Positions 9,986 to 19,330 of a stretch of DNA of 64,000 nucleotides are shown here, piece by piece; the first letter of the stretch is position 1; each line of letters opens with the position of its first letter. Made by a program: the position numbers and the translations under genes. The stretch spans positions 119,607,518-119,671,517 of the forward strand of contig CM043958.1 in the NCBI GenBank assembly GCA_014529385.2, written 5' to 3'. The stretch comes from Adiantum capillus-veneris (taxonomy: Eukaryota > Streptophyta > Polypodiopsida > Polypodiales > Pteridaceae). Below the pieces are notes generated by a model. That model ran no database searches. It was not told the DNA's origin and saw nothing but the letters and a program-made list of their open reading frames with translations.

Positions 9986-11946
9986 GGTAGGAATCAAGAA
10001 GAGTTAGACTTGTCTAATTTTCTAAAAGGATTCCAAGATGTGTTCATCGATGATATCCCTATGGACTTACCTCCAAAACGAGGGGATGATGGCTATCAAA
10101 TTGAGCTCCTACCAGAAAGCTCACCGCCTAAGAAGCCTCCTTATCGAGTTCCCCAAGCTCAATAAGAGGAGATCATGAGGCAAGTACAAGAATTGGTAGA
10201 CAAAGGGAGGTGAGGCCTAGCTCCTCTCCCTTTTGTTCCCCAGTCATTTTAGTGCAAAAGAAAGATGGTACATACCACATGTGTGTGGACTATCACGCAC
10301 TAAACCATAACACTATCAAAAACAGATTTCTCGTACCTCGGGTAGAAGATCTATTTGATAAGATTCAAGGCTCTACCTACTTCAGTAGGATTAACCTTAA
10401 AAGTGGCTACCATCAAATAAGGATAGTGAATGAAGATATCCTAAAGACCACGTTTCGTACAACGTTTGGTCTTTATGAATATCTAGTCATGCCTTTTGAC
10501 TAATGCACTTGCCACGTTCAATCATTTAATGGAGAAAATATTTATACCCTATCGCAAATTCACTGGAGTGTTCTATGATGACATCATCATCTACTCCAAG
10601 TCCTTAAAGGAACACAAAAAACTTCCCCAGGTGATTTTTCAAGCATTGAGGGAGAACAAGCTTTTTATCAATCAAAAGAAAAGCAATTTTTTCCTTCAAG
10701 AGATTCAATACTTAGGTCATATTATCTCTCAAGATGGTATCCGTATGGATCCATCAAAGTTAGAGGTAATAAAAGCATGGTCTAATCCAAGGAATCTACA
10801 TGAGCCAAGAAGCTTTATTGGTATGTGTGCATACTATAGATGCTTCATAGCAAAATTCTCTGAAATAGAAGGACCATCACATGACTTAACAAAGAAGAAC
10901 GTTAAGTACTCATGGACTGCTAAGGAACAAAATACTTTGACAATCTTAAAGAGAAGCTTACCTCCCAACCAGTCCTTATGCTTCCGGATCTCTCAAAGCC
11001 ATTTGAGGTCCAATGTGATGCTTGTGGTGATTGCCTTGGAGCAGTCTTGCTTCAAGAAGGGCATTCCATAACATATGAGAGCCGAAGTCTCAATAACGAC
11101 GAGCGAGTCTTGGGCATAACAAAAAAGAGCTTTTAGCTGTCCTTCATGCCCTAGATGCATGGATGCACTATCTATTGGGGACTCCATTTATTTTGCGAAC
11201 AGACCACCAAAGTCTCAAGTACTGACGCAAACCAAGCTTTCAGACAAACAAATGAGGTGGGCAAATTTTCTTTCGCAATTTTATTTTCATATTGCTCACA
11301 TTGCTGGCAAGCACAATCAAGTGGCCGATGCACTTTCACGCGACCAAAAGTTAATGCAGTGTCTGTAGCAACTCACAATGATCTATCTTCTATGATAGAT
11401 GAGTATGCTATTGACCGTAACTTTAAAGAAATAATGTCAAGCGCTTGCTTTGGGGAAGAAAGAGGAACCATTCACTTGCAGGATGGTTATCTTCTCCATG
11501 GAAATAGGCTATGTGTTACCCACTCCCTTCGTGAGAAAGTCATGTATGAATCCCATGCTCCTCCCTATGTGGGGCATAGAGGCATTCAACCTACTCTTCG
11601 AGGAGTAGAGACATACTTCTATTGGCCTACCATGAGAGTGGACATACAAGAGTATGTTTCAAAATGTGTGGTATGCCAAAAGACTAAGTCTGATAGAAGG
11701 AAGCAACTTGGATTACTCCAGCCATTGCCAATCCCTAATTCACCGTGGGAGAGTATATCCCTGGATTTTATATTTGGATTACCCAAGTCTATCCATGGGA
11801 ATACAGAAATATGGAAAATAGTCGATAGGTTTAGCAAGCAAGCACACTTTATTCTTGTCAAAAAGACTATTAATACACACCAAATGGCAACTCTCTTCCT
11901 ATCCCAGATTTTCAAACACCATAGATTGCTAACATCCATCGTGTCA
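9986..11946 (+). pseudogene. pol: E1 pol (RT, RNase H, N-terminal integrase), broken
   Basis: After NFLKGFQDVFIDDIP the frame enters a gypsy reverse transcriptase: VQKKDGTYHMCVDY, INLKSGYHQIR, and the catalytic box as FYDDIIIYS near 10573-10600. RNase H follows (VQCDACGDCLGAVLL, then HIAGKHNQVADALSR at about 11293-11340). The integrase zinc finger is next (HAPPYVGHRGIQ, CVVCQK). Frameshifts are present at about 10500 and 11000, and a stop near 10165. The reading ends abruptly inside the integrase core at TSIVSD, where copia sequence on the opposite strand begins. The continuation (RDPRMTSNFW) is at 30031 on the - strand. Confidence 0.88.
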
Positions 11947-11951
11947 GATGC
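11940..11951. other. Inversion breakpoint A (gypsy E1 / copia fusion)
   Basis: On the + strand the gypsy integrase reading runs up to GTGTCAG. From ATGCTTC onward the sequence is the reverse complement of a copia pre-integrase region (SLPPLEAS). The two parents share about 4 bases, CAGA, at the join. The mate junction is at about 30031. Confidence 0.85.
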
Positions 11952-13558
11952 TTCAAGAGGCGGCAAAGAAGCAACCATATCAGATTTTTGCAAACGCAGC
12001 AAACTGGCAAAATTTAGATGACCAAAACGTGCCTGCCAAAGTTTTACATCTGAAATAGCCCTTGAATCTGCAACAGCATTTGCAAAATTTTGTCCACACT
12101 TGTCATACAAAGTGAGCTTATATAGCCCACGACACAAAAGGCCAGATGCAACAATTTCATCACCAAAACTGAGATCATGAACTGTACATCTGTCATCCAC
12201 AAATTTGACTACAAGTCCAAGTCTAGCAAGTGCGGATACATACAAGAGATTCTTCTTGATCCCAGGTACATAAAATGCATCAACAAGTGTGAAGGAACTG
12301 CCATTTGCAGCAGTAAGCACAATCTTTCCAACTCCATGAACTGGATAAGAGGCATTGTTGGCACAAGTGACAGAATTCCCATGAGGGACAGACTCTAGAG
12401 ATGTAAACAATTCACGATGTGAGGTAATGTGCTTTGTAGCACCGCTGTCAAAATACCACACATGTGAATCTGCAGCAACTGACAAGCATGCATCATAGAC
12501 AGCAGGATTGTAAGTGCACTCTACGCTAAAAGCCCATTCTGCATCAACATCAGCATCACAGTCTCCTTTCACAGAAGACTCAACAATGGCTACATTTGTA
12601 GTGGAACCAGCATTTGCAATGGAACCACCCTCTTTCTTCTTAGCCTCTTTGGCCTTCAACTTAGGACATGACTTGATCAAGTGATCATTAGCTTTACAAT
12701 AATGGCAACGCATCTTCTTTTTGCCCTTATCACCAGAACTGCCAGACGAAGTGCTGTCAACAGAAGCATTAGGAACATAATTTTTGCCACTCGCAGCAGA
12801 ACCATAAGAAGTGGTTGCATTACTGTTACCACCCTTTCTTTGAGAAGCAATAAAAGCCTGTTCAACTGCACGCTGCCTAGTCCTGTTTTTTCTAGAAAGT
12901 GACTCTTGCAAACAACAGCAATGTGCATAATGCATCAAACTTTACAACTTCAGGATTTCCTTGGGTCATTAGTCTCCAAGTACTAGCAAAAGTCTGGTAG
13001 GAATCTGGTAAGGCATCAAGAACAGTCTGCACAAGGGAACTGTCTGAAATGACTTCACATGCAGAAATAAGCTGCTCATTGATATCCTTGACACTAGCAA
13101 GGAAAGTGTCCATATCATCTTCCTCATGCATAATCTTTGACTCCAGCTCTTTACGCAACAAAGCAATTTTAGCCTCATTGCGGCTTGCATAAAGACTAGG
13201 CAAAAATCCCAAGCCTGTTTTGCAGATTTTGCTGAACAGATGTGAGGAACAATGGTGCGCTTCACAAACAATGCAATCAATGCATGAGCCTGCGCATCCT
13301 TTACATCCAAACGAGCTTGTTCTGCTGTAGGAAAAACAACTCTAACAGCAGCAATCCTTGCAGCAAGACTTGCAACATGCTCAACATCACCTACATCCTC
13401 AGAACCAGGACGTACATCAATGCCCTGCACAATATTCTAGACACCCTTTCACACAAGAACATGTTGCATCATATAAGCCCACATAGGGTAATTGTCCCCA
13501 TCCAACCTATCCTCAGCAGCAACATCTTGAACACATCTGTGTTGTTGTTGTCAGCCAT
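11947..13558 (-). pseudogene. gag-pol: 5' part of a copia polyprotein (gag, protease, pre-integrase)
   Basis: Read on the - strand from ATG at 13558 (MADNNNTDVF). A UBN2-type Gag (DNYPMWAYMMQHV, then SAKSAKQAW, then DALPDSYQTFAS) is followed by one zinc knuckle (CHYCKANDHLIKSCP), the aspartic protease site (WYFDSGATKHIT at about 12431-12470), and the GAG-pre-integrase domain (KLWQARFGHLNFASLLRLQ). It stops at SLPPLEAS. Frameshifts occur near 13520, 13210 and 12910. The next residues expected, the CEGCILGKMQRSKFPK segment, are at 30040 on the + strand. The reading is fused at 11947 to gypsy E1 as a result of the inversion. Confidence 0.9.
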
Positions 13559-13910
13559 GGTAAATGCTGCACCTGATGTGAAAACTGCCCAAAAATAGGA
13601 GAAACGGAGCGAGAACAACACATGCTATAAAGCACAAAACATAGAAGACTATAAGGCACCTGTTATGCAAAAAACGGCACTGACAGAAATTCTGCAAAAA
13701 ATGACGGAATTGCCTGTGCAGACCTGCATGTAGTGGAAACGGAGGCCGAAATGAGCCCAAATTCAAAATCTGAGCAGACAAAGATCTTCAAGCTTACCCG
13801 AAGTATTTATCGACCTGCGAACGCTCGCCAAAACTCATTGAAATCGAAGAAAGTGAGCAGGCGTGTACTGGAGCAGCAGGCGACTAAGCCCGAGAGGATG
13901 CAACTTGCTA

Positions 13911-13919
13911 TGATACCAA
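13911..13919 (-). promoter_or_regulatory. Primer-binding site of the copia element
   Basis: The - strand reads TGGTATCA one base inside the LTR, matching the initiator Met tRNA end. Confidence 0.8.
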
Positions 13920-13920
13920 T

Positions 13921-14147
13921 TGTTGGAATTAGGGTTGCAGAGAGACACACACAGCTTGGAGAAGACGCAGGAAGCTCAAGGCACACAATAGAGAGTGTAT
14001 TACTTAGTGTGCAATGGAAAGATAGATAGCCCTAGAGTGATGGGCATATATACAATGCACGGGGGAAAAAACCTCCTAAAGAGGGAAAAAATGCCCCGTC
14101 GGTCCTAGTGTGTTCACACACATCACTACCACATGTATATGGTAACA
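13921..14147 (-). mobile_element. 5' LTR of the split copia element
   Basis: A 227-base LTR, TGTTACCATA...TTCCAACA on the - strand. It is the same length as the LTRs at 32050-32276 and 63763-63989 and nearly identical to them. The copies at 32050 and 63763 are on the opposite strand. Confidence 0.93.
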
Positions 14148-14152
14148 ATTAC
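14148..14152. repeat. Target-site duplication of the copia element (left half)
   Basis: ATTAC on the + strand, GTAAT in the element's orientation. It is identical to the five bases following the 3' LTR at 32277-32281, 18 kb away. Confidence 0.85.
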
Positions 14153-15636
14153 GTCATGTCTGACATACTTTTGCTCAAGCCAGCTAAACTACATTTCCTA
14201 CCATACTACTTTAGACAACTCAGTTCACAGAGCCAGCCCAGACATCGCCTGAAAAAGAATTGAAGTAAGAGTAACCAGCTAGGATCAGCTAACGGGAAAT
14301 TGATGACATTCCTTATACTATCGAGAACCTTTTAAACCAACCATCTAGAAACTTTTCTTTGTATATACTGCAAGATGGTAGGCAGAGAAAAGTTTATATA
14401 TACTTGAGTGGGAATAAACAGCGAGCAGATAATGGCAAGCTTATTTTATTGAATAGCCGAAGGTCAAACAAAACCATGACCAGCAGAAATTTGTCAATAT
14501 ACTGAATCTGTGATGAGTCCCAAGAAACTTTCACTAATCTTACTAGTAGGTGATGTAATACGGTAAAAAAGGGCGAGTCAATTTGCAAAAAAGATATTTA
14601 CTCCCACAATAGGGTATGTGATGCCACACAATACCTACAGAATATCAGAAGACAGGGCAACAAATCCGAAACCAGTATTCAGTGACCTCAAAATAATCTT
14701 TAGACGATTCATTAAAATAGGCACCCGAACTAGAAAACGAATCAGTCTAGGGTCTGTCCACTTACCCAGAGTACCTCAGACCTGTAGTATTACAACTAAC
14801 CAAAATATCCTACCAATCTTATAAGACCATTATAGCTCATTGTTTTGAGTTTTATTTTATTTTTTGTGAATTTTTGGTTTTGTTTCGAGACCTGCAGTAA
14901 CCCTTTCATAAGTACATTACACCTATTGAGTAGCTATTTTACAAAAATAGCATCATCAACCATATATACAAACCATTTCCCCTTAAATACCACACCATCC
15001 TATATTCAATGCAGCCATATGTTAAGATAACCTTCAGACTTGGCAGTCTTTTAGAAATTAAGGACAACTTTTTCCTCATCCAAAAAAATCGGTTTTTACA
15101 GCTTATTTTACGAAAATCAGACTCATTACTTCCATCATTCATAAAAAAACCTTGGTAGTTCTAAGTTTTAAACGAGCCATTCACATTTCTTCTCATAACC
15201 AGGAAGAGCCAGTTTCCAAAACCTGGTTTATTTTAAAAAAAAAACAGAGCTTAATTAATGGTTTTTCAAAGCTTTACATTTTACTGAGATTCAAGTACTT
15301 TCAACAAAGTCACAAATTCCAGCTCATAGTTTCTTTCGATAGTCTTGAGAGCGATTTTTTTTTTGGTTTAAATTGTAGATTAGGAGACGAAGAAGCCTCC
15401 ACAATCCCCTTTTCAACCTTTTTCGGCATGTTGAGCTCTCAGTAGTCAATAGATTCGTACTCACACAGTCTTGAATGCACACACAGGTGTTAACAAAGCA
15501 CAATGCTAAGTGAGTATGAGTACTCACCTTGAGATGCTTTTATACTTGATGATGCCCATCTGTAGAAGACACGCCACAGAGTCGGACGGGTAATCTTTAT
15601 TAGTTTTAACTTGGTTTAAGAGTCAAAAAGTGGGTC
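14153..15636. other. Non-coding stretch
   Basis: AT-rich DNA with no recognisable gene or mobile-element end. Short open frames are scattered on both strands without recognisable motifs. In the pre-inversion order this lay directly upstream of the copia insertion. Confidence 0.55.
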
Positions 15637-15644
15637 TATAAAAG
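15637..15644 (+). promoter_or_regulatory. TATA-like box
   Basis: TATAAAAG lies about 90 bases upstream of the ATG at 15735, a normal distance for a plant TATA box plus a short leader. Only position and match support it. Confidence 0.4.
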
Positions 15645-15734
15645 ACAGGTGTTATTTTTATAAAACCGAGTCCATAGTATTAGTATAGAGTAACATCACA
15701 AGCTTATTTGTTGCTCACGTGTATTTAACATATT

Positions 15735-16249
15735 ATGGCTTCCAGTCAAGACCAGGTTTTTGCCATAGCAACTGCACATCTTCTTTTGTCAAGCGAATCT
15801 ACTCGAAGATTAACCTTACTCCGTTATGAACGTCATCTATTTCCGCAACTAGGAGCTTCTGTTTCCCAAACTAAGTGGTGGACATATCAGGGCCGAGTGA
15901 CGCGAGTGACCCTTTGGGGTCGCGAGCATTTCAAGAACAATATTCGTTTGGCGATGGTAACTGAGGCTCTGGGTCTAGGGCCCGAGTATTATTACATAGA
16001 ACATTCAATGAAGCAAGTTTTTTCAGAGCGGCTGTACCTGCTAGCTCAGTTCTTACCTCCTCATAATATTTTTTTGTATCGTAGTTATGGCCATCCACTA
16101 AAAGATATTTTAATAGTACACCTCGCATTCAGGAGTATGGGGTAGTCTTGGCGACTCGTATCCTACCTTTAGCCGAGCGTCCAAACACATGTTTTTACTA
16201 TGACAACTGTTTGTGTGATCATGTAATGGACGGCTTAATTGAGATGTAG
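15735..16249 (+). pseudogene. Unrecognised ORF with a frameshift
   Basis: The ATG opens a frame of 136 residues (MASSQDQVFAIATAHLLLS, then YERHLFPQLGASVSQTKWW) with globular composition and no microsatellite. It ends at a stop at 16143. The reading continues cleanly in another frame (IQEYGVVLATRILPLAERPN to CDHVMDGLIEM) up to 16249, so a single-base indel near 16090 probably broke one protein of about 170 residues. I do not recognise the family. It may be a domesticated or element-borne gene. It lies within the inverted segment and faces the repeat at 16412. Confidence 0.4.
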
Positions 16250-16340
16250 ATGAAAGGATCCCGTTTTTTTATTATAAAATACCAGCCATGATTTTTTTGT
16301 CCAATTTAAGAGCCGAGTCAAGTGAAATAACTCATGTAAA

Positions 16341-16363
16341 TTTGTGTGTGTGTGTGTGTGTGC

Positions 16364-16412
<49 letters not shown>

Positions 16413-16413
16413 T
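16341..16413. repeat. Compound (GT)n-(GA)n microsatellite
   Basis: GT then GA tracts at the edge of repeat R1. Confidence 0.95.
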
Positions 16414-16646
16414 CTAAATTTAAGCTAAAAGTAAAATTAAAAATATTAAATTTAGCAAGTTTGATGACTTCATAAGACAAAAGAATTGAAACATACTTTA
16501 ATGTACTTTAACCATGTGCTGATTATTGAGTTTATGAACTGCTCTATTGCAAATCAAAGTATGGTTAAATTGCTTACCAAGTCAAATTGAGATTGAATTA
16601 TTTTTTGAAAGCTTTTATTTTCAGGACAAACCGGATTTATGCAAAA
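16412..16646 (-). repeat. Dispersed repeat R1, copy 1
   Basis: About 235 bases match 36441-36680 in inverted orientation. On the - strand both start TTTTGCATAAATCC and contain AACTCAATAAT and AGCACATGGTTAAAGTACATTA. Both end in a CT/CA microsatellite. The copies become direct repeats when the 18-kb inversion is undone. Confidence 0.85.
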
Positions 16647-16649
16647 AAT

Positions 16650-16988
16650 TAGAAGTTTTTATTTGGATTGTTGCTTACAATTACCAAAGTTTTGCCTTTA
16701 AAAATAAGGGCTAATAAATCTTCAAATGAGAAATTTTATCTTTGACTAGAAAATTTACACCACAAAAGAGGATATGCCACCACTTTCAAGGTAAAATTTA
16801 AAATTTTGACGTTGTTGGGGAAAGCCATTAACATGGCCTAGCGAGAAGAGCCATGGTAGCACTCGGCTTCTCTAAATTGCATCTCCTGCTTGGTCCCCAA
16901 AACTCTCTACTTCACTTTAACAGGCCATCGTCACTCCTCACCTTGTTTTTGAAGCCATTAGGAATACTTTACATTAGGTAATGAATAA
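16650..16988. other. No gene seen
   Basis: AT-rich non-coding sequence with no repeat match noticed in this window. Confidence 0.5.
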
Positions 16989-17109
16989 GTAAGAAGAGCT
17001 ATACTCAAATTCGGATTATAACCATTCCTCTCATATGTTTGATGAGTCAGTAGACTCCTACTCTTGGGGCTTACTACCTTAGGAGTGTTTGGGTGTGTGG
17101 GATAGGGTG

Positions 17110-17116
<7 letters not shown>
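16989..17116 (-). repeat. Dispersed repeat R2, copy 1
   Basis: Matches 38636-38763 in inverted orientation, including CAAGAGTAGGAGTCTACTG and TATGAGAGGA on the - strand. An (AC)n tract runs on to 17162. Confidence 0.85.
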
Positions 17117-17162
<46 letters not shown>

Positions 17163-17164
<2 letters not shown>

Positions 17165-17960
17165 TGGTTAAACATCATGAAGTCAGATACTTCTTTCCCT
17201 CATAAGGTTCCTCCCTTTTTTTTATATATAAAAAAAACAACAACAAAAACAACCCCCCCCCCCCTATTGACAAAATAGGGCCTTCATTGCTACATTGCAC
17301 CACCGACTTGGGTATTGGGCAAATAGCTCGTAAAAAATCCTCAAAACTATCATGGCAATACGAAGGCGGCTCCTTCCACCCTTGGACCGTGTAAAGGCGC
17401 TCTCTCTCCCCTGACAGTAATGGCTTCTGACGCGTGAGAGGACTCCCACAGCAAGGGGCGGCTCTGCTCTCTTCACTTCAGACACTCAGGAAGAGTGCAT
17501 ACCAACCTATAAATTCTAAAGGTGAGGGCACTCCTTTGCCCTCACTTAGCTTGAGAGTCAGTGTTTTGTGCGGGGTAAACCCGATTCTGTGTCATTTCTA
17601 CTTGAAAGTCCGAAAACAATGGAGCTTGCTGCTCAGACTCCACAGGTATTATAGTTTACCTAAACTGTCTTTTGTCATCAAAGACCGACTGCTGTGTTTT
17701 TCTAAAACATGTTTTAACATGGGGCTTGATCAAGCCTAATGGGTGTTATTCCGTGACCGATTGTGGTTCTTAAGATATTTTAGCATAACATATGGTTGCT
17801 AATTACTCAAAGGCTGTTTTTGCAGTCATTAAACTGACTGCAGATTAGGCATTTTACTGGTTTTTTTGGTTTTTTTGAGTACTCTGCCTGACGGGCTCTC
17901 TTAGAGATAGATTGTAGTAGCACAACAATGGGTAAACAATTGGTATATAACACTAAGTAA
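17163..17960. other. Unassigned stretch
   Basis: Contains a C run at about 17253-17262 and an open frame of 101 residues at 17434-17739 that shows no recognisable motif. It is probably non-coding DNA of the same repeat environment as 24.9-26.5 kb. Confidence 0.45.
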
Positions 17961-18166
17961 CTGGTTCTTTTGGGGCGGGACATGGTTTAGCATTGCCTTA
18001 AAATATTCATATGCATATAATGGGACAGTATGGTGGGCCGTTGAACTGCTTGTGCATAGAAAACAACTGTTTTTTTCTTGTTTTTTGCCTTTCCTATGAG
18101 TATACCAACGAAGGAATGGAGTTTTTTGCCTTTCCTATGACTATACCAAGGAAGGAATGGAGTTTG
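17961..18166 (+). repeat. Long tandem repeat, left part, interrupted by E2
   Basis: The block TTTAGCATTGCCTTAAAA followed by CATATGCATA, then GACTGCTTGTGCATA-like sequence, recurs at about 25417-25500. Ignoring the E2 insertion the copies are about 660 bases apart. Just left of E2 the phrase AAGGAATGGAGTTT is itself repeated (near 18110 and 18151). Confidence 0.75.
18162..18166. repeat. E2 target-site duplication, left
   Basis: GTTTG, identical to 24937-24941. Confidence 0.92.
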
Positions 18167-19136
18167 TGTCACGGGAACCGAATAATAGAGATCGATAGCA
18201 AAAGATAGAGAAAGAGATCTTTGTATTGATGAATCTTTGTAGAGATTTGATACAACAGAGGAGCAAAATATATGGGCGCACTCCGTTGTACGGAGCTCGA
18301 ACCTCCCGACCACCCCCGAGCTTCAATTCGCTTGCATGCAGCGTCTCACTCGCACTCGCACTCGCACTCGCACTCTCACTCGCACTCGCACTCGCACTCG
18401 CACTCGCACTCGCAGAAGAGAGAATGGTGAATCCCCCCCAAAACGCACCACCCGTCCTTCTATTCTCCTCCAAAAAGCCTGCGACCTCTTAAAATAGCCG
18501 CTTTTCTATTTTTGGCGCTCGGTCGACTCGACTTGCGCGCCAATATACCTGCGAGAACAAGGTAAAAAAAAACGTGATCGCGAAGCGATCCGTAGAGGTT
18601 AGTTTTTTTTTTTTTTTAATAAATTTATTAAGTCCACAAATTTTCAGCTGTCTTCAACTGAACATAACTCCTAAACGGAGCCAAAACAGCCCAAGTCCGT
18701 CTCATACAATCTTGTTGCCCTCGCTGCGCTCTTCGACGGCTATGTGATGGAAAATTTCCATAGCCTGCTCCGATTTGCTGAAAATCAACCTGCAAAACAG
18801 CATTTTCTACAAAAACGATGCAAAAACAGCAAATCCAACTTTTTTTCTTAATCTTTGGCCTTCAACGAGCATCAAAACATCAAAATCTCTAAAGACTCAA
18901 AGAACCAAAGTTGTTCCTTATAACGCAGGCTTCAATCGCTTCATACATCACTTTTTCAAAATCCCACGTTAACGCCTTCAAAAATGCCCCAGAAAGTGCC
19001 TTCCGGATCAAAAAATTTTATCGGACGAAAACAATCCACACATCCTTCTACACAGTGGACTAACTTTAAAATGACAAAAAACTTCCTAGAAAACAAAATT
19101 TATTACTAAAACACCTCGAAATCAAGTCTTGTTACA
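18167..19136 (-). mobile_element. 3' LTR of gypsy element E2
   Basis: 970 bases, TGTCACGGGAACCG to CTTGTTACA on the + strand. It is nearly identical to the 972-base LTR at 23965-24936. The differences noticed are the number of CACTCG hexamers near 18355-18415 and the length and edge of a T tract near 18604. The element reads on the - strand. Confidence 0.95.
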
Positions 19137-19150
19137 ATCTCCCCTTTTCA
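19137..19150 (-). promoter_or_regulatory. Polypurine tract of E2
   Basis: The - strand reads AAAAGGGGAGAT directly before the 3' LTR, the expected plus-strand priming site. Confidence 0.85.
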
Positions 19151-19165
19151 AAATTAACTCTGTCC

Positions 19166-19330
19166 TCAGAGTTGGAAGGAGGGAAATTCGCTTTGCAAAA
19201 CACTAAGATCAACCCAAGATGCATCCTCTACTGGATAGTTCTGCCACTTAACCAAAACTTCCACAATGTCTCTATTTCTCAAATGTTTGACACGCCTATC
19301 TAGCACTAAATCTGGTTCTACTGTCAATGT
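19166..19330 (-). pseudogene. E2 chromodomain, separated from pol by a UGA
   Basis: Directly after the TGA that ends the main frame, the same frame continues for 54 residues. It reads TLTVEPDLVLDRRVKHLR, then EVLVKWQNYPVEDASW, and ends FPSFQL. The VKW...ASW pattern is the chromodomain-like C-terminal module of chromoviruses, which helps direct integration to chromatin marks. The single in-frame TGA is the only lesion seen between gag and this module. It could be a recent nonsense mutation (a TGG or CGA codon changed by one base) or a site of readthrough. Confidence 0.75.

Noticed and set aside
12177-13598. + strand frames across the copia 5' part
   Set aside because: They are antisense shadows of the copia gag-protease reading.
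17434-17739. 101-residue ORF as a gene
   Set aside because: No motif, no start context and a non-coding repeat setting. Kept only as a note in the surrounding feature.
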